Source of the DNA: an uncultured Dysgonomonas sp.
GTDB taxonomy: Bacteria; Bacteroidota; Bacteroidia; Bacteroidales; Dysgonomonadaceae
Direction of reading: 5' to 3'
DNA length: 64,000 nucleotides
NCBI RefSeq assembly: GCF_900079725.1
Contig: NZ_LT599032.1
Coordinates: forward strand, 4,956,054 to 5,020,053
Translations under genes and position numbers: made by a program
The notes under the pieces: model-generated
The model's database searches: none
Seen by the model: only the letters and a program-made list of their open reading frames with translations
Told to the model about the DNA's origin: nothing
Shown: positions 52,978 to 62,620 of the stretch, piece after piece
Layout: each line of letters opens with the position of its first letter
How positions within the stretch are numbered: position 1 is the first letter of the stretch

Positions 52978-53473
52978 GTTTTTCGGTATTATGTAGATTC
53001 ATATAAATGCGCTGTCAAAAACGTCCGACGCACATCCCCCTTTACTACAAATATATTAATTTATATTTGTTTGATGTTATATAGAGTGTTTTTTTGCAGG
53101 AATTCCATAAATAAGTAATAAAAAAGAAGCAAAAGAATCACATTTTTATTAATGGGAAGAAAATGAGTGTGATATGGTGGTATAAAATATGAAGTGTATA
53201 AGGATGGATTAGATCTTACATGAATGAGTAGGTGAAATATATAAAAACATAAATAGCTGTCACTGCAGCAAAGAACTGAGTGGGGTATAATCTCATACTT
53301 TATCATTTTTATCTTTTGCAATTCTTTCCGCTGCTACTAAATAAGAGCTTCCCTGTCCCGGAAAATAAGGACAAAAATAAAAATGTCAATAAGTATTAAT
53401 AACGACTGTAAAAAAATTAATGATTTTTATTTATCATTTCAGCTTTTTATGCCGGTTTTGTTGGGTTTGTGAG
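52978..53473. other. AT-rich intergenic stretch
   Basis: About 500 bp with no convincing coding or structured signal; only weak -7-like boxes such as TATATTTG (53062-53069) are visible. Confidence 0.5.
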
Positions 53474-53692
53474 TCATTCTATATCTACAATATCGATTAG
53501 CTTTACGTCGAGTGCCTGACAAATTTTGTATAATGTTCCAAGTGTTGGGTTAGTACGTCCTTTTTCTATTCTAATCAGGTTATTGTATTCTATATCAAGC
53601 TTATCCGATAAGTCCATCATGCTCAAATCTCTACTTTCTCTTATTTCTCTAATCTTTAATCCTACTTTTTTTACTAAAGTTTCTTTATCCAT
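53474..53692 (-). CDS. XRE-family helix-turn-helix regulator
   Basis: A 72-residue Cro/CI-type HTH protein. The helix-turn-helix spans about 22-60 (MMDLSDKLDIEYNNLIRIEKGRTNPTLGTLYKICQALDV). It has no extra domain. It is divergent from the SusC gene and could control it, but it could equally be an autonomous regulator. A phage origin is possible but nothing supports it. Confidence 0.85.
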   Translation of the reverse strand: MDKETLVKKVGLKIREIRESRDLSMMDLSDKLDIEYNNLIRIEKGRTNPTLGTLYKICQALDVKLIDIVDIE

Positions 53693-53711
53693 GAATTTCT
53701 ATCATTAATGA

Positions 53712-53741
53712 TTGTTCATTAAAGAAAATTGATTATGTTTG
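53712..53741 (+). promoter_or_regulatory. Promoter of the susCD-like operon
   Basis: TTG (53712-53714), 19 bases, TATGTTTG (53734-53741), close to the Bacteroidota -33/-7 consensus; leader of about 230 nt before SusC. Confidence 0.5.
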
Positions 53742-53973
53742 TATCATAACAATCATATATGATAGTTTATGTTAAACCTTATTTTGCTGAAAATCAGATT
53801 TAACACATTATACCTTAATGTTTAACAGATTTATAAAAAGGAGGAAAGTATGAAAACATGAAACCATGGATTACACCCTACGTATGCAAGGATAATGCCC
53901 AAATCCACATTGCATGCTCACTCACTATTTAACGATTTAATGCTTTATTATTAACAAATCTTATTGGAAATTA

Positions 53974-56900
53974 ATGAAAACACGTCGACAAATTAATGCC
54001 CCGAATTCAGGATTATTATGTAGGTCGTTTTCTTCTTTAGCAGTTGCCACTATAGGATTATTCCTGTTTTATGCACCGGATGTGCAGGCTATTGACGAAA
54101 ATACTGAGAAAAAGACTGTCTCTCATGAAATCGCCCCTTTGCAGAAGGGACAGACTATCACTATTACCGTAACTGACGCAGAAGGCCCTCTCGTTGGAGC
54201 TAATGTAGTGGTAAAAGGTACTACCAACGGAAATATTGCAGATGCAGAAGGTAAAGTTATACTGCACAATGTTCCCGAAAATGCCGTATTGGTAATCTCT
54301 TTCGTAGGTTTTATACCAAAAGAAGTTCCCGTAGGTAATCAGAATGCTATAACTGTAAATTTACAGGAAGATGCAAAGGCACTCGAAGAAGTTGTTGTGA
54401 TTGGATACGGTACACTGGAGAAAAAACAAGTAACCAGTGCTGTCACCTCCATTTCGGGAAAAGACCTGATGGTAGGAGTAGGCGGGTCTGATATCTCCGC
54501 TTCATTGCAAGGTAGAATCAGTGGGTTGATTATGAATAATATAGGGAGCGCTAATGCCGGTACAACATTCCAGTTGCGCGGACTTACATCTATCAATGCA
54601 GGTAAATCGCCACTGATCGTAATCGACGGATTCCCGGGCGGGGATATACGTTCTCTTACACAAGACGACATCAAGTCGATAGATGTACTTAAAGATGCCT
54701 CTGCCGGAGCTATCTATGGTACACGCGCCACTTCGGGGGTAATATTGATCACAACTAAAAGCGGGTCGAATACCAACGGCAAAGTAAAACTGACCTATAG
54801 CAACGAACTTACTAAGAAACAGGCTTACGGGGCTCCTCAGATGCTTACCGGACGCGAGTACGCCGAACATGGTATAGGTACGGATTACGGTTCGGATACA
54901 AACTGGTGGAATGAAATGATAAACGATGATAACTTCTCCCACAAGCATCATGTAGCTATAGATATGGGAACAGAAAAGGCTCAGGTATATACATCGTTCT
55001 TCTATGAGAAAAATCAGGGGATATCTTTGAGCGACGAACGCGAAGACTATGGAGGACGTTTTAATGCCAATTTCAAACTGTTTGACGACTGGCTCGAAAT
55101 ACGTCCGAATGTAGATTACCGTCAGGCATGGAGAAACAATAATATTCCGGCTTTCCAGCAAGCTATGCGAAACAATCCTACACGTTCGCCATACGATCCC
55201 GAAAGTGAAACCGGATACAACGTATGGCTCAACGAGTCGCTGGACTACAACGTAGTAGCCGATGCCAGACTGAGTACTTACGAAGGGTTGGACAAATGGT
55301 TCAAACCGGAAGTCACCTTCAAACTGAACATAAAGCCTGTTCCGGGCTTGTCTTATTCGCAGACAATAGGTTACGAAAACCGCCAGTGGGAATATCACTT
55401 CTACAGGTCGCGTTACCATCGCTCCGAACTGGAAGAATCGCGCAGGGGGGCTGCATATCTCAATTTCAGTAAAACTGAAAACCTGACATCCGAAGGATAT
55501 GCAAATTATATCAAAGAATTTAATGGCGGACATGTGTTAAATGCTACTGCCGGTTATTCATACTTTGAAAAAAACGGAGAAGGATTCAGCATGGAAAACT
55601 TCGACTTCGATGTGGACGGCCTCAAGTTCTGGAATATCGGAGTGGGTTCTTATCGCAGCGACGGGAAAGCAAATCTGGCCTCAAGTAAAAATATCACAGA
55701 ACGTCTGTTCTCGGTGTTCGGACGTGCCAATTATTCTTTTCAGGACAAATACTTGTTGCAGGCATCTCTTCGTCACGAAGGTTCTTCAAAGTTTGCCGCC
55801 GACAATCGCTGGGCAGATTTCTGGTCGGTATCGGCAGGATGGCGTATTTCCGCTGAAAGTTTTATGAAAAACCTTACATGGCTCAAAGACCTCAAAGTGC
55901 GTTTCGGTTATGGAGTAACGGGTAACAACGATTTCAGCTCTTCATATATGGCCGATATGTTAAGTTCAGATGCTTATTGGATGCTACCTGATGGAACATG
56001 GGCATATTCATTCGGTAAGTCACAGAACGTAAATTCCAAACTGGGATGGGAAGAGAACAAAGAATGGAATCTTGGTGTCGATTATTCATTATTCGGCGAC
56101 CGTTTTTATGGTAAGTTCGATTATTACCGCCGTAAGATAGACAATCTGATTTACAACGTGAAAGTACCTCAGCCACCTTATACTCAGGGTTCTCAATGGC
56201 AGAACATAGGTAGTATGGAAAGTAAAGGCTGGGAATTCGAATTCGGCGGAGATATTATTCGCACTAAAGACTTCACCTGGACTACCAATATGAATCTCAG
56301 CCACAACTCGGGTAAGATACTCAGCTTGTGGGGTAACAATACCTACTACAACGGTAATGGATTCGTTGCTCCGGGTACACCGGGCGATGCAGCACGTATA
56401 GAGGAAGGTTCGAAGATAGGTTCGTTCTATATCTGGAAATTTGCAGGGTTCGACGACGATGGAAACTTCCTTCTTTACAATAAAAACGGAGAAGTGATAC
56501 CCGCTGCCCAAAAGACCGAAAATGATAAACAGTATATGGGTAATTACCTGCCCACACTGATCGTTGGCTGGCGTAATACGCTCACATATAAAAACCTGGA
56601 TCTGGGTATCAGCCTGCGCAGCTGGATAGACTTCGATGTGTATAACACCCTAAATATGTATTTCGGCATTCAGGGACGGGGAAATACCAACGTGCTCAAA
56701 GATGCCTATGGGAAGTTTGCCCACATCAAGGGAGAAAAACAGATTTGTGACTACTATCTCGAAGACGGTACATTCCTGAAAATAGACGCCATTACATTAG
56801 GATATACCCTGCCAATGAAAAAATATACCAAATTCGTTGACCGCATACGTGTTTACGGAACTGTGGGTAATGTTGCCACCATCACAGGGTATAGCGGTAT

Positions 56901-57012
56901 GAACCCCGAAGTTAACATCACCAATTGGGATGGAGGTACGGAGAAGTTCTGGGATGGCAGTTTCTATCCGATGACACGTACATATACTTTTGGCCTTCAA
57001 GTGAATTTCTAA
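53974..57012 (+). CDS. SusC-family TonB-linked outer-membrane transporter
   Basis: A 1012-residue SusC-type receptor. Leader (about 20-40), carboxypeptidase-regulatory-like domain (TITVTDAEGPLVGANVVVKG, about 57-130), the SusC signature EEVVVIGYGTLEKKQVTSAV, a plug with RGLTSINAGKSPLIVIDGFPG and IDVLKDASAGAIYGTRATSGVILITTK, then the barrel ending in RTYTFGLQVNF. It imports glycans or other large nutrients together with the SusD partner. No glycoside hydrolase or sensor is adjacent, so the substrate is open. Confidence 0.95.
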   Translation: MKTRRQINAPNSGLLCRSFSSLAVATIGLFLFYAPDVQAIDENTEKKTVSHEIAPLQKGQTITITVTDAEGPLVGANVVVKGTTNGNIADAEGKVILHNVPENAVLVISFVGFIPKEVPVGNQNAITVNLQEDAKALEEVVVIGYGTLEKKQVTSAVTSISGKDLMVGVGGSDISASLQGRISGLIMNNIGSANAGTTFQLRGLTSINAGKSPLIVIDGFPGGDIRSLTQDDIKSIDVLKDASAGAIYGTRATSGVILITTKSGSNTNGKVKLTYSNELTKKQAYGAPQMLTGREYAEHGIGTDYGSDTNWWNEMINDDNFSHKHHVAIDMGTEKAQVYTSFFYEKNQGISLSDEREDYGGRFNANFKLFDDWLEIRPNVDYRQAWRNNNIPAFQQAMRNNPTRSPYDPESETGYNVWLNESLDYNVVADARLSTYEGLDKWFKPEVTFKLNIKPVPGLSYSQTIGYENRQWEYHFYRSRYHRSELEESRRGAAYLNFSKTENLTSEGYANYIKEFNGGHVLNATAGYSYFEKNGEGFSMENFDFDVDGLKFWNIGVGSYRSDGKANLASSKNITERLFSVFGRANYSFQDKYLLQASLRHEGSSKFAADNRWADFWSVSAGWRISAESFMKNLTWLKDLKVRFGYGVTGNNDFSSSYMADMLSSDAYWMLPDGTWAYSFGKSQNVNSKLGWEENKEWNLGVDYSLFGDRFYGKFDYYRRKIDNLIYNVKVPQPPYTQGSQWQNIGSMESKGWEFEFGGDIIRTKDFTWTTNMNLSHNSGKILSLWGNNTYYNGNGFVAPGTPGDAARIEEGSKIGSFYIWKFAGFDDDGNFLLYNKNGEVIPAAQKTENDKQYMGNYLPTLIVGWRNTLTYKNLDLGISLRSWIDFDVYNTLNMYFGIQGRGNTNVLKDAYGKFAHIKGEKQICDYYLEDGTFLKIDAITLGYTLPMKKYTKFVDRIRVYGTVGNVATITGYSGMNPEVNITNWDGGTEKFWDGSFYPMTRTYTFGLQVNF

Positions 57013-57114
57013 GACCGCAGACCCATTTAAGGTTCTGTTATAATCAAATATAACAGGCTGTTAGTCTGAAATAATATATCATTAAAAACTTTCTTCTTAA
57101 ATACATAGGCAAGA

Positions 57115-58824
57115 ATGAAAAAAAATAAGATAACTAAATTTATATTGTCGGGAGCCCTTTGTCTGCTCACAGCTACATCTTGCGATGTAGATCCGACTTT
57201 CTATACACAAGTAGTACCCGAAACGTTCTATACCTCGCAGGAGGCAGTATGGGAACGTTTCAACCGCCCTTTCACTCACTGGCGCTGGTATGTAGGACAG
57301 GATTCTCCCCGCTGGCTGTTGCAGGAACTTGGTACGGACGAATTTTGTCAGCCTACCAGAGGTAGCGACTGGTTCGACGGTGCCAATTATCAGAAATTCC
57401 ATCACCATGAATATACCGAAGATATGATTTTCGTCGAAACAGGATGGACAAATTTTGCCATGGGAGTAGCGCTTGCATGGGATGCACTGGAAGATCTTGA
57501 AAAAGTAGACTTCGATGCACTGGGTTTTCCACAGGGAACGCGCGAATCGATGCTGAATCAGCAAAAAGCACTGGTAGCATCTTTGTACCTTGACGGGCTC
57601 GACTTTTTCGGAGGAGTAGCTCTATATACTACAACCCAGAGTGAGGTGAAGGGGCGTTCGACCGATAAGGAAACTTTCGATTTTATCGAAAACCTGCTCA
57701 AAGAAGCCATCCCTAACCTTCCATTAAAAGAAGAACTGGGAGGACTGGAAAATGGCAGTATCAACAGGGCTGCAGGAGCCGCTCTTCTGGCACGCCTCTA
57801 CTTCAATGCCAAATCGTATATCGGTACGGAAATGTATGCAGAGGCCGGACAGATATGTCAGGATATTATCAATGGTGTATACGGCAAATATGAACTGGAT
57901 GCGGATTGGACAAATATTTTCGGCTTCGATAATGAAACAAGTACCGAAATAATATGGTCGGTACCTAGCCAGAATGCCAAGCTGGAAACGGATGGTATGT
58001 ACTGGGACCGTATGGTTCCTTACAACTACAGGAACTATCTGGGAGGATTGGAAGGTTCGGGTTCCAACAATGGTATCGGGCTGATTCCGAGCCTCGACCC
58101 TCTGGGCAATAAATATCCCTACAAACTGGGTGGAGCTTATTCCAAGTTCCACGATAACGATATACGCAAACAACCATATGTATATGAGAACAATGGCAAG
58201 TATCGTGGAATGTTTATCGTAGGAAAACTGATCAACCCTACTAATCCCGACTGGGTTTGTACAGGTAGCCGTGAGTATAACGGACAGATAATCACAATAG
58301 TTGATCAGGTAGCTTACTTTGCAAAAGTAGGTTCGGCCGAATATCCTACGGTGGCATCTCTAAAGTCTACAATCGCTACGGCCGAGGAATCGTCGTGCGT
58401 GCGTGTAACCAAGCGTAGCCCTCGTCCAAACCAGAGCGAAAAGAACCGTAAGTTCGATCCCGATATTCCTATCATTCGTTTAGCTGAAATTTACTACACA
58501 CTGGCCGAATGCAAAATGCGCGCAGGAGAAAAAGGCGAAGCGGCTCAATTGATTAACACCGTGCGCAAACGTTATTTCGCAAACGGAAACGACCCTGATC
58601 CTGTTACGGCTTCGAACCTGGACAAATACCGTATGCTGGACGAATGGTTACGGGAATTTTTAGCCGAAGGCCGCCGCCGCACCGATCTGGTACGTTGGGA
58701 TGCTTATGTGACAGAAGACTGGTGGGATCACAAAGCGACCAATAATCCAAATCTGAACCGCTTCCCTATACATTACAGTCTGATAGGGGCTAATAACTTA
58801 CTGGAACAAAATCCGGGATATTAA
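57115..58824 (+). CDS. SusD-family nutrient-binding lipoprotein
   Basis: A 569-residue SusD/RagB-type lipoprotein (lipobox LTATSCDVDP). TPR-like helices and the C-terminal signature IPIIRLAEIYYTLAECKMRAGEKGEAAQLINTVRKRY plus MLDEWLREFLAEGRRRTDLVRWDAY are clear. It caps the SusC pore and binds ligand at the cell surface. It follows SusC by 102 bp in one operon. Confidence 0.95.
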   Translation: MKKNKITKFILSGALCLLTATSCDVDPTFYTQVVPETFYTSQEAVWERFNRPFTHWRWYVGQDSPRWLLQELGTDEFCQPTRGSDWFDGANYQKFHHHEYTEDMIFVETGWTNFAMGVALAWDALEDLEKVDFDALGFPQGTRESMLNQQKALVASLYLDGLDFFGGVALYTTTQSEVKGRSTDKETFDFIENLLKEAIPNLPLKEELGGLENGSINRAAGAALLARLYFNAKSYIGTEMYAEAGQICQDIINGVYGKYELDADWTNIFGFDNETSTEIIWSVPSQNAKLETDGMYWDRMVPYNYRNYLGGLEGSGSNNGIGLIPSLDPLGNKYPYKLGGAYSKFHDNDIRKQPYVYENNGKYRGMFIVGKLINPTNPDWVCTGSREYNGQIITIVDQVAYFAKVGSAEYPTVASLKSTIATAEESSCVRVTKRSPRPNQSEKNRKFDPDIPIIRLAEIYYTLAECKMRAGEKGEAAQLINTVRKRYFANGNDPDPVTASNLDKYRMLDEWLREFLAEGRRRTDLVRWDAYVTEDWWDHKATNNPNLNRFPIHYSLIGANNLLEQNPGY

Positions 58825-58895
58825 GAATGAGCAGATTGTTTGGTATATAAATGCCCGTTTACTGTTTAGGTATAGGCTTTAAACAGTAGAATTTG

Positions 58896-58929
58896 AAAGA
58901 CTCCGAAGTAGATGCTTCGGAGTCTTTTT
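58896..58929. terminator. Terminator of the susCD-like operon
   Basis: AAAGACTCCGAAG-TAGATG-CTTCGGAGTCTTTTT; also serves the convergent membrane gene. Confidence 0.85.
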
Positions 58930-58935
58930 GCATTA

Positions 58936-59445
58936 TTACTGTTCTCCTTTCTTTGCCACAAACCGGGCTATCCGCTTATAATTCGTTATAAGTAATAGTC
59001 CTATGATGAAGTCTATCAGGTCGGTATAGTTTATATTATAAGTATTGAAAGAGAGAATATCATCCTTATTATTAGATACAAGAGCCATTAATATATGAAG
59101 TAGAGCAATCAATACAAGCGAAAAATTATACACAACCAATATTCCGCCCACAATGATAACGGCCAGCGACACCAGCTTCTGCATATTGATATCCGAAATA
59201 TCTATCCTGTCGTCATCAAATCCTTTTTCCAGTCTTAAGAAACGGATCACTACATCTGCATAGGCTATGAGCAGTACAGCAAAACCAAGATATGCTGCGA
59301 TCATCAATGCCGAAGCTCCAATAGTAAGCAGATCTGCGCCATAGGAGAGTGTTACAATCACAGTAGAGAAAGTATAAGGCGCGAGGGTAATCAGATACAA
59401 ACCGAACAGTTTGATAACTAAACGAAAAAAATCTTTTTTTGTCAT
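58936..59445 (-). CDS. Four-helix integral membrane protein, unknown
   Basis: A 169-residue protein with about four membrane helices (about 10-30, 40-68, 92-122, 140-155) and a short polar loop with EKGFDDDRIDISD. The family is not recognised. It is divergent from the virion operon at 59591; the 145-bp gap holds the half-site element. Confidence 0.65.
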   Translation of the reverse strand: MTKKDFFRLVIKLFGLYLITLAPYTFSTVIVTLSYGADLLTIGASALMIAAYLGFAVLLIAYADVVIRFLRLEKGFDDDRIDISDINMQKLVSLAVIIVGGILVVYNFSLVLIALLHILMALVSNNKDDILSFNTYNINYTDLIDFIIGLLLITNYKRIARFVAKKGEQ

Positions 59446-59562
59446 GGTGATAGTTGTTTATTAGGCATAATAATACTCTGTATGTAAAGATATTGATAAT
59501 ATGTTTATTAATGATGTATCAATAATGTTTTTTTCCAAATCTGCATTTTTTTCAAACTCGAT

Positions 59563-59571
59563 TATCTATAC
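59563..59571 (+). promoter_or_regulatory. Right half of the virion-gene element
   Basis: ATTATCTATACTCTAAAAAG matches the right half and tail; the TTATCA half is replaced by GCATTT. It lies 19 bases before the prohead protease and is the only such site in the capsid operon. Confidence 0.65.
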
Positions 59572-59590
59572 TCTAAAAAGCAGATAATCT

Positions 59591-60763
59591 ATGAATTTAC
59601 CTATCTACAACTGCATTATCGACGATAACGAAGACGACGCAACAGGCATTTGTGCCATATCCTTTGTCGATTGTCCGGCCAATGAGGTCGATTTCGTGGC
59701 ATTGAGAAAAAACAGCGAACACATTCTTCTCAATCGCGATACAAAAAAACGCATACTCACAGGTGTAGTACTGAAACCCGAACAGCTCATCTACCGTCGC
59801 AGCGAAGAACTGGGCGACTATTACATCAGGTTTTCGGCCGAACAAATAGAAAAAATAGCACAGAAAATGATGCGTACCGGTGTGGCGCTTCACAATACCA
59901 CACATCAGCATCAGACTCCGCTCTCGGGCAACTACCTTACCGAACTGTGGATAGTCGCAGACCCGCGGACAGACAAATCGAAAGCATTAGGATTTGAAGA
60001 CCTTCCCAAAGGGACCTTGATGTGCAGCTACAAGGTCGAGAATGAAAAATATTGGAACACAGAGGTGATGACCGGCCATGTCAAAGGCTTCTCTTTGGAA
60101 GGATTCTTCAATCAACAACCGGATATTTCCAAAATCAAAAATCAAATGAATGTAAACATGAACAAAAAGAAACCGAAACAAACATTGCTCGGCCGCATTG
60201 CCCGCATGTTGCTCGACATCGAAGCCGTAGAAAAGGCCGATGTGACGGCTAGCGGTACGCCTTATGTAGTCTTTGTGCTGGCCGACGGCAAGGAAGCCTA
60301 TGTGGACGAAGACGGATTTGCTACGCTCGACGGAGAACAGATGCCGGCGGGAGAACATCAGCTTGCAAATGGAAATTTGCTGGTAATAGACGAGCAGGGA
60401 CAATTCACAGAAACGCGCGAAGCCTCGGAAGACAAAACCAAACCTGAAGAAACGAAAGCTCCGCAAACATTGAAAAGCAGTAAGGCACGGCACAAACTAG
60501 CCGATTTCGATCCTAAAACAGCCGAAGCCCTGAAAGCTAAGATTGCCGAAATGCAACAAACTATCGACCAGTTGACTAAAACATTGGAAGACGCACAGTC
60601 GATGCTCGAATCTACAAAAGGACAGGTAGAAGAAATGCGCAAAAAAACTCCATCGGCACATCCTGCCGTTCAACTGTCGCACACCACTAAAAATGCCGGG
60701 GATATGACTACGGCCGAACGCATGGCAGCAGCTTTGAATCAGACAATAAACAGAAAGAAGTAA
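59591..60763 (+). CDS. XkdF-like prohead protease with scaffold-like tail
   Basis: A 390-residue protein. The N-terminal domain (about 1-175) matches the XkdF-type phage serine protease: VVLKPEQLIYRR, ALHNTTHQHQTPLSGNYLTELWIV, KSKALGFEDLPKGTLMCSYKV and VKGFSLEGFF, with candidate catalytic His and Ser. A middle region (about 195-270) is linker-like, and a C-terminal coiled coil (about 315-355; AKIAEMQQTIDQLTKTLEDA) looks like a scaffold. Protease plus scaffold in one protein would organise and then clear the capsid interior. It is the first gene of the capsid/tube operon. Confidence 0.82.
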   Translation: MNLPIYNCIIDDNEDDATGICAISFVDCPANEVDFVALRKNSEHILLNRDTKKRILTGVVLKPEQLIYRRSEELGDYYIRFSAEQIEKIAQKMMRTGVALHNTTHQHQTPLSGNYLTELWIVADPRTDKSKALGFEDLPKGTLMCSYKVENEKYWNTEVMTGHVKGFSLEGFFNQQPDISKIKNQMNVNMNKKKPKQTLLGRIARMLLDIEAVEKADVTASGTPYVVFVLADGKEAYVDEDGFATLDGEQMPAGEHQLANGNLLVIDEQGQFTETREASEDKTKPEETKAPQTLKSSKARHKLADFDPKTAEALKAKIAEMQQTIDQLTKTLEDAQSMLESTKGQVEEMRKKTPSAHPAVQLSHTTKNAGDMTTAERMAAALNQTINRKK

Positions 60764-60764
60764 T

Positions 60765-60850
60765 TAATTAGCAAATTCGAAAATTAGCAGATACGGAAAT
60801 GGCGAAAACACATTTCCTAATATGCTAATATTCACATTAACAAATTGAAA
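60765..60850. repeat. Word-like inverted repeat (TTAGCAAATTCG class)
   Basis: TTAGCAAATTCGAAAATTAG before and CCTAATATGCTAATATTCAC after a GGCGAAAACAC core, in the gap between protease and capsid. Confidence 0.55.
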
Positions 60851-60852
60851 AT

Positions 60853-61800
60853 ATGGCAAACATGTATGACATCTCATCACTGAATTATCAGCCGTCAACC
60901 AATATGGACTGGTTTACAAAAGCAATCTTTGGTGGGAAACTTATCGAAAAAGGTAAAATAACTCCCGTTGTAGGAGTAAAAGAATCGACCCTGATCAACC
61001 TGATTGACATCAACGGCAGCATCCTGCAGGCAGATGCCCGCGACTGTTCGTGGAATCCGCAGCAGATGTCGAAACTGAGCGACAAGGAGTTGAAAGTAAA
61101 AACATATAAAATCAATCTGGAGCAATGTCTCGACGACCTTGAACGCAAACGCACCGTATGGATGCTCAGCCCCGGAGCAAAGAACAGGGAATTGCCGGAT
61201 ACGCTCGAAGACGCAACAATGGCTATCCTTGCTTCCGAATTGAGCAGCGAGATAGAAACTAAAATTTTCAAAGGAGACAGTTCTGCAGATGCTAACGATT
61301 TCGATGGAGTAGTTAAAGTCTTAACAGGCAGTTCGGACGCCGTTAAAATAACAGGTATAGCTCTAACCAAAGCCAATGTGCTGGAAGAAATAGAAAAAGT
61401 ATTCACAAACATTCCGGACGATGTTGTAGCAGGCGGATTACAGGAAGGTACATTGAATATTTATGTTTCTTATCCTACGTTCCTGAAAGTGAAAATGGCT
61501 CTTGGAGGCATCTACGGAAACAATGTAGTAGTCAGCCCCAACTTTACGGTAGAGGGCGATGTGGTGCGCTATATGGGAGTGGAGCTTGTTCCCGTAAAAG
61601 GACTCGGCGACAACGATATGGTAGCGGCTGATGCCCGCAACTTCCTTATAGGGACAGACCTGGTGCGCGACCTGGAAGAAATCCGTCTTGGACAAAAGGC
61701 TGCTCCACACGATAATATCATCTTCATAGATGGCCGCCTGCGCCTTGGATTCGCTATTCCGTTCGAAGACGAAGTGGTATTTTATAGCCCCAATAACTAA
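60853..61800 (+). CDS. Major capsid protein (HK97-fold type)
   Basis: A 315-residue capsid protein of Bacteroidota siphovirus type. Signs: MDWFTKAIFGGKLIEKGKIT, INGSILQADARDCSWNPQQ, and a conserved helix LSDKELKVKTYKINLEQCLDDLE, with later VVSPNFTVEGDVVRYMGVELVPVKGL and the ending LRLGFAIPFEDEVVFYSPNN typical of a capsid A-domain. It follows the protease/scaffold gene, the canonical order. Length and frame intact. Confidence 0.82.
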   Translation: MANMYDISSLNYQPSTNMDWFTKAIFGGKLIEKGKITPVVGVKESTLINLIDINGSILQADARDCSWNPQQMSKLSDKELKVKTYKINLEQCLDDLERKRTVWMLSPGAKNRELPDTLEDATMAILASELSSEIETKIFKGDSSADANDFDGVVKVLTGSSDAVKITGIALTKANVLEEIEKVFTNIPDDVVAGGLQEGTLNIYVSYPTFLKVKMALGGIYGNNVVVSPNFTVEGDVVRYMGVELVPVKGLGDNDMVAADARNFLIGTDLVRDLEEIRLGQKAAPHDNIIFIDGRLRLGFAIPFEDEVVFYSPNN

Positions 61801-61802
61801 TT

Positions 61803-61912
61803 AACAAATTAGCAGATTCGGGAATTAGCAAATAATTTATTTTCAATGTTCTATGCTTTTACATTTTCGAATTTGCTAATATTCTAATTTTCAAATTAAT
61901 ATCAACTCATTA
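61803..61912. repeat. Word-like inverted repeat between capsid and tail-tube genes
   Basis: AAATTAGCAGATTCGGGAAT and AATTTGCTAATATTCTAATT face each other across about 35 bases. Confidence 0.6.
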
Positions 61913-61926
61913 AAAAAGAATATATT

Positions 61927-62466
61927 ATGTCAGGATGTAAATTAACTGCAAACATAACAAAAGACAATTGTCACTATTCTGTAGCCGGTATAAAAGCAGT
62001 ATATCTATTCAATTACGATGCAGAGAACGATTACACTTTCGGTGCCGATGGCGGAATCGATACTATTACCCTTGCCGATAGTGCCAAAGCGTTTAAAATC
62101 GACTTTGCTGATAACACGGCTTCATTCTCCGACGAACTTGCAGTGAATGGCAATGGTGGCAAGTACCGTACCCATACTGTAAACTTCACCATCAGCAATT
62201 ATGATTACGAATTGTTGAATCAGGAGAAAGCATTGAGCCTTGGTAAGTTTACGGCGGTGATTGTAGACCGGTCGAATCGGGCGATAATGCTCGGCCGCTA
62301 CAACGGATTGAGTGCCACTGCCTTTAATTACGCTTCGGGTGCGGCGGATGCCGATGCTTATGGCTGGACTGTGACTATGGCCGGAACGGAAATAGAAATG
62401 GGACGCTTGCTGAAAGACGAAAGTGTGATCTCTGCCATTGTGGACAAGACTGTGGTAACACCGTAA
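61927..62466 (+). CDS. Tail-tube protein 1
   Basis: A 179-residue beta-rich protein following the capsid gene. Opening CKLTANITKDNCHYSVAGIKAVYLFNYD and a C-terminal half with LSLGKFTAVIVDRSNRAIMLGRYNGL, and GWTVTMAGTEIEMGRLL, suit the tail-tube fold of siphoviruses. It has a paralogue directly downstream. Assignment rests on order, size, beta content and similarity between the pair. Confidence 0.65.
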   Translation: MSGCKLTANITKDNCHYSVAGIKAVYLFNYDAENDYTFGADGGIDTITLADSAKAFKIDFADNTASFSDELAVNGNGGKYRTHTVNFTISNYDYELLNQEKALSLGKFTAVIVDRSNRAIMLGRYNGLSATAFNYASGAADADAYGWTVTMAGTEIEMGRLLKDESVISAIVDKTVVTP

Positions 62467-62470
62467 AGCC

Positions 62471-62601
62471 TGACAATGTGCCAATCACCTGATGTGCCGA
62501 TGTGCCAATTGACTTAATGAAACAGGCTGATGGTTCACCTATGAATAGCCCATTGGCAAAGCCTTGGGCTATTTTATTTATTGGCACATTGGCATATTAA
62601 A
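62471..62601. repeat. Word-like inverted repeat (ATGTGCCAAT class)
   Basis: CAATGTGCCAATCACC and GATGTGCCGATGTGCCAATT pair with ATTGGCACATTGGCATATT; an inner dyad is AGCCCATTGG...CCTTGGGCT. It lies between the two tube-like genes. Confidence 0.6.
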
Positions 62602-62620
62602 CAATTAATTCATTAAAATA

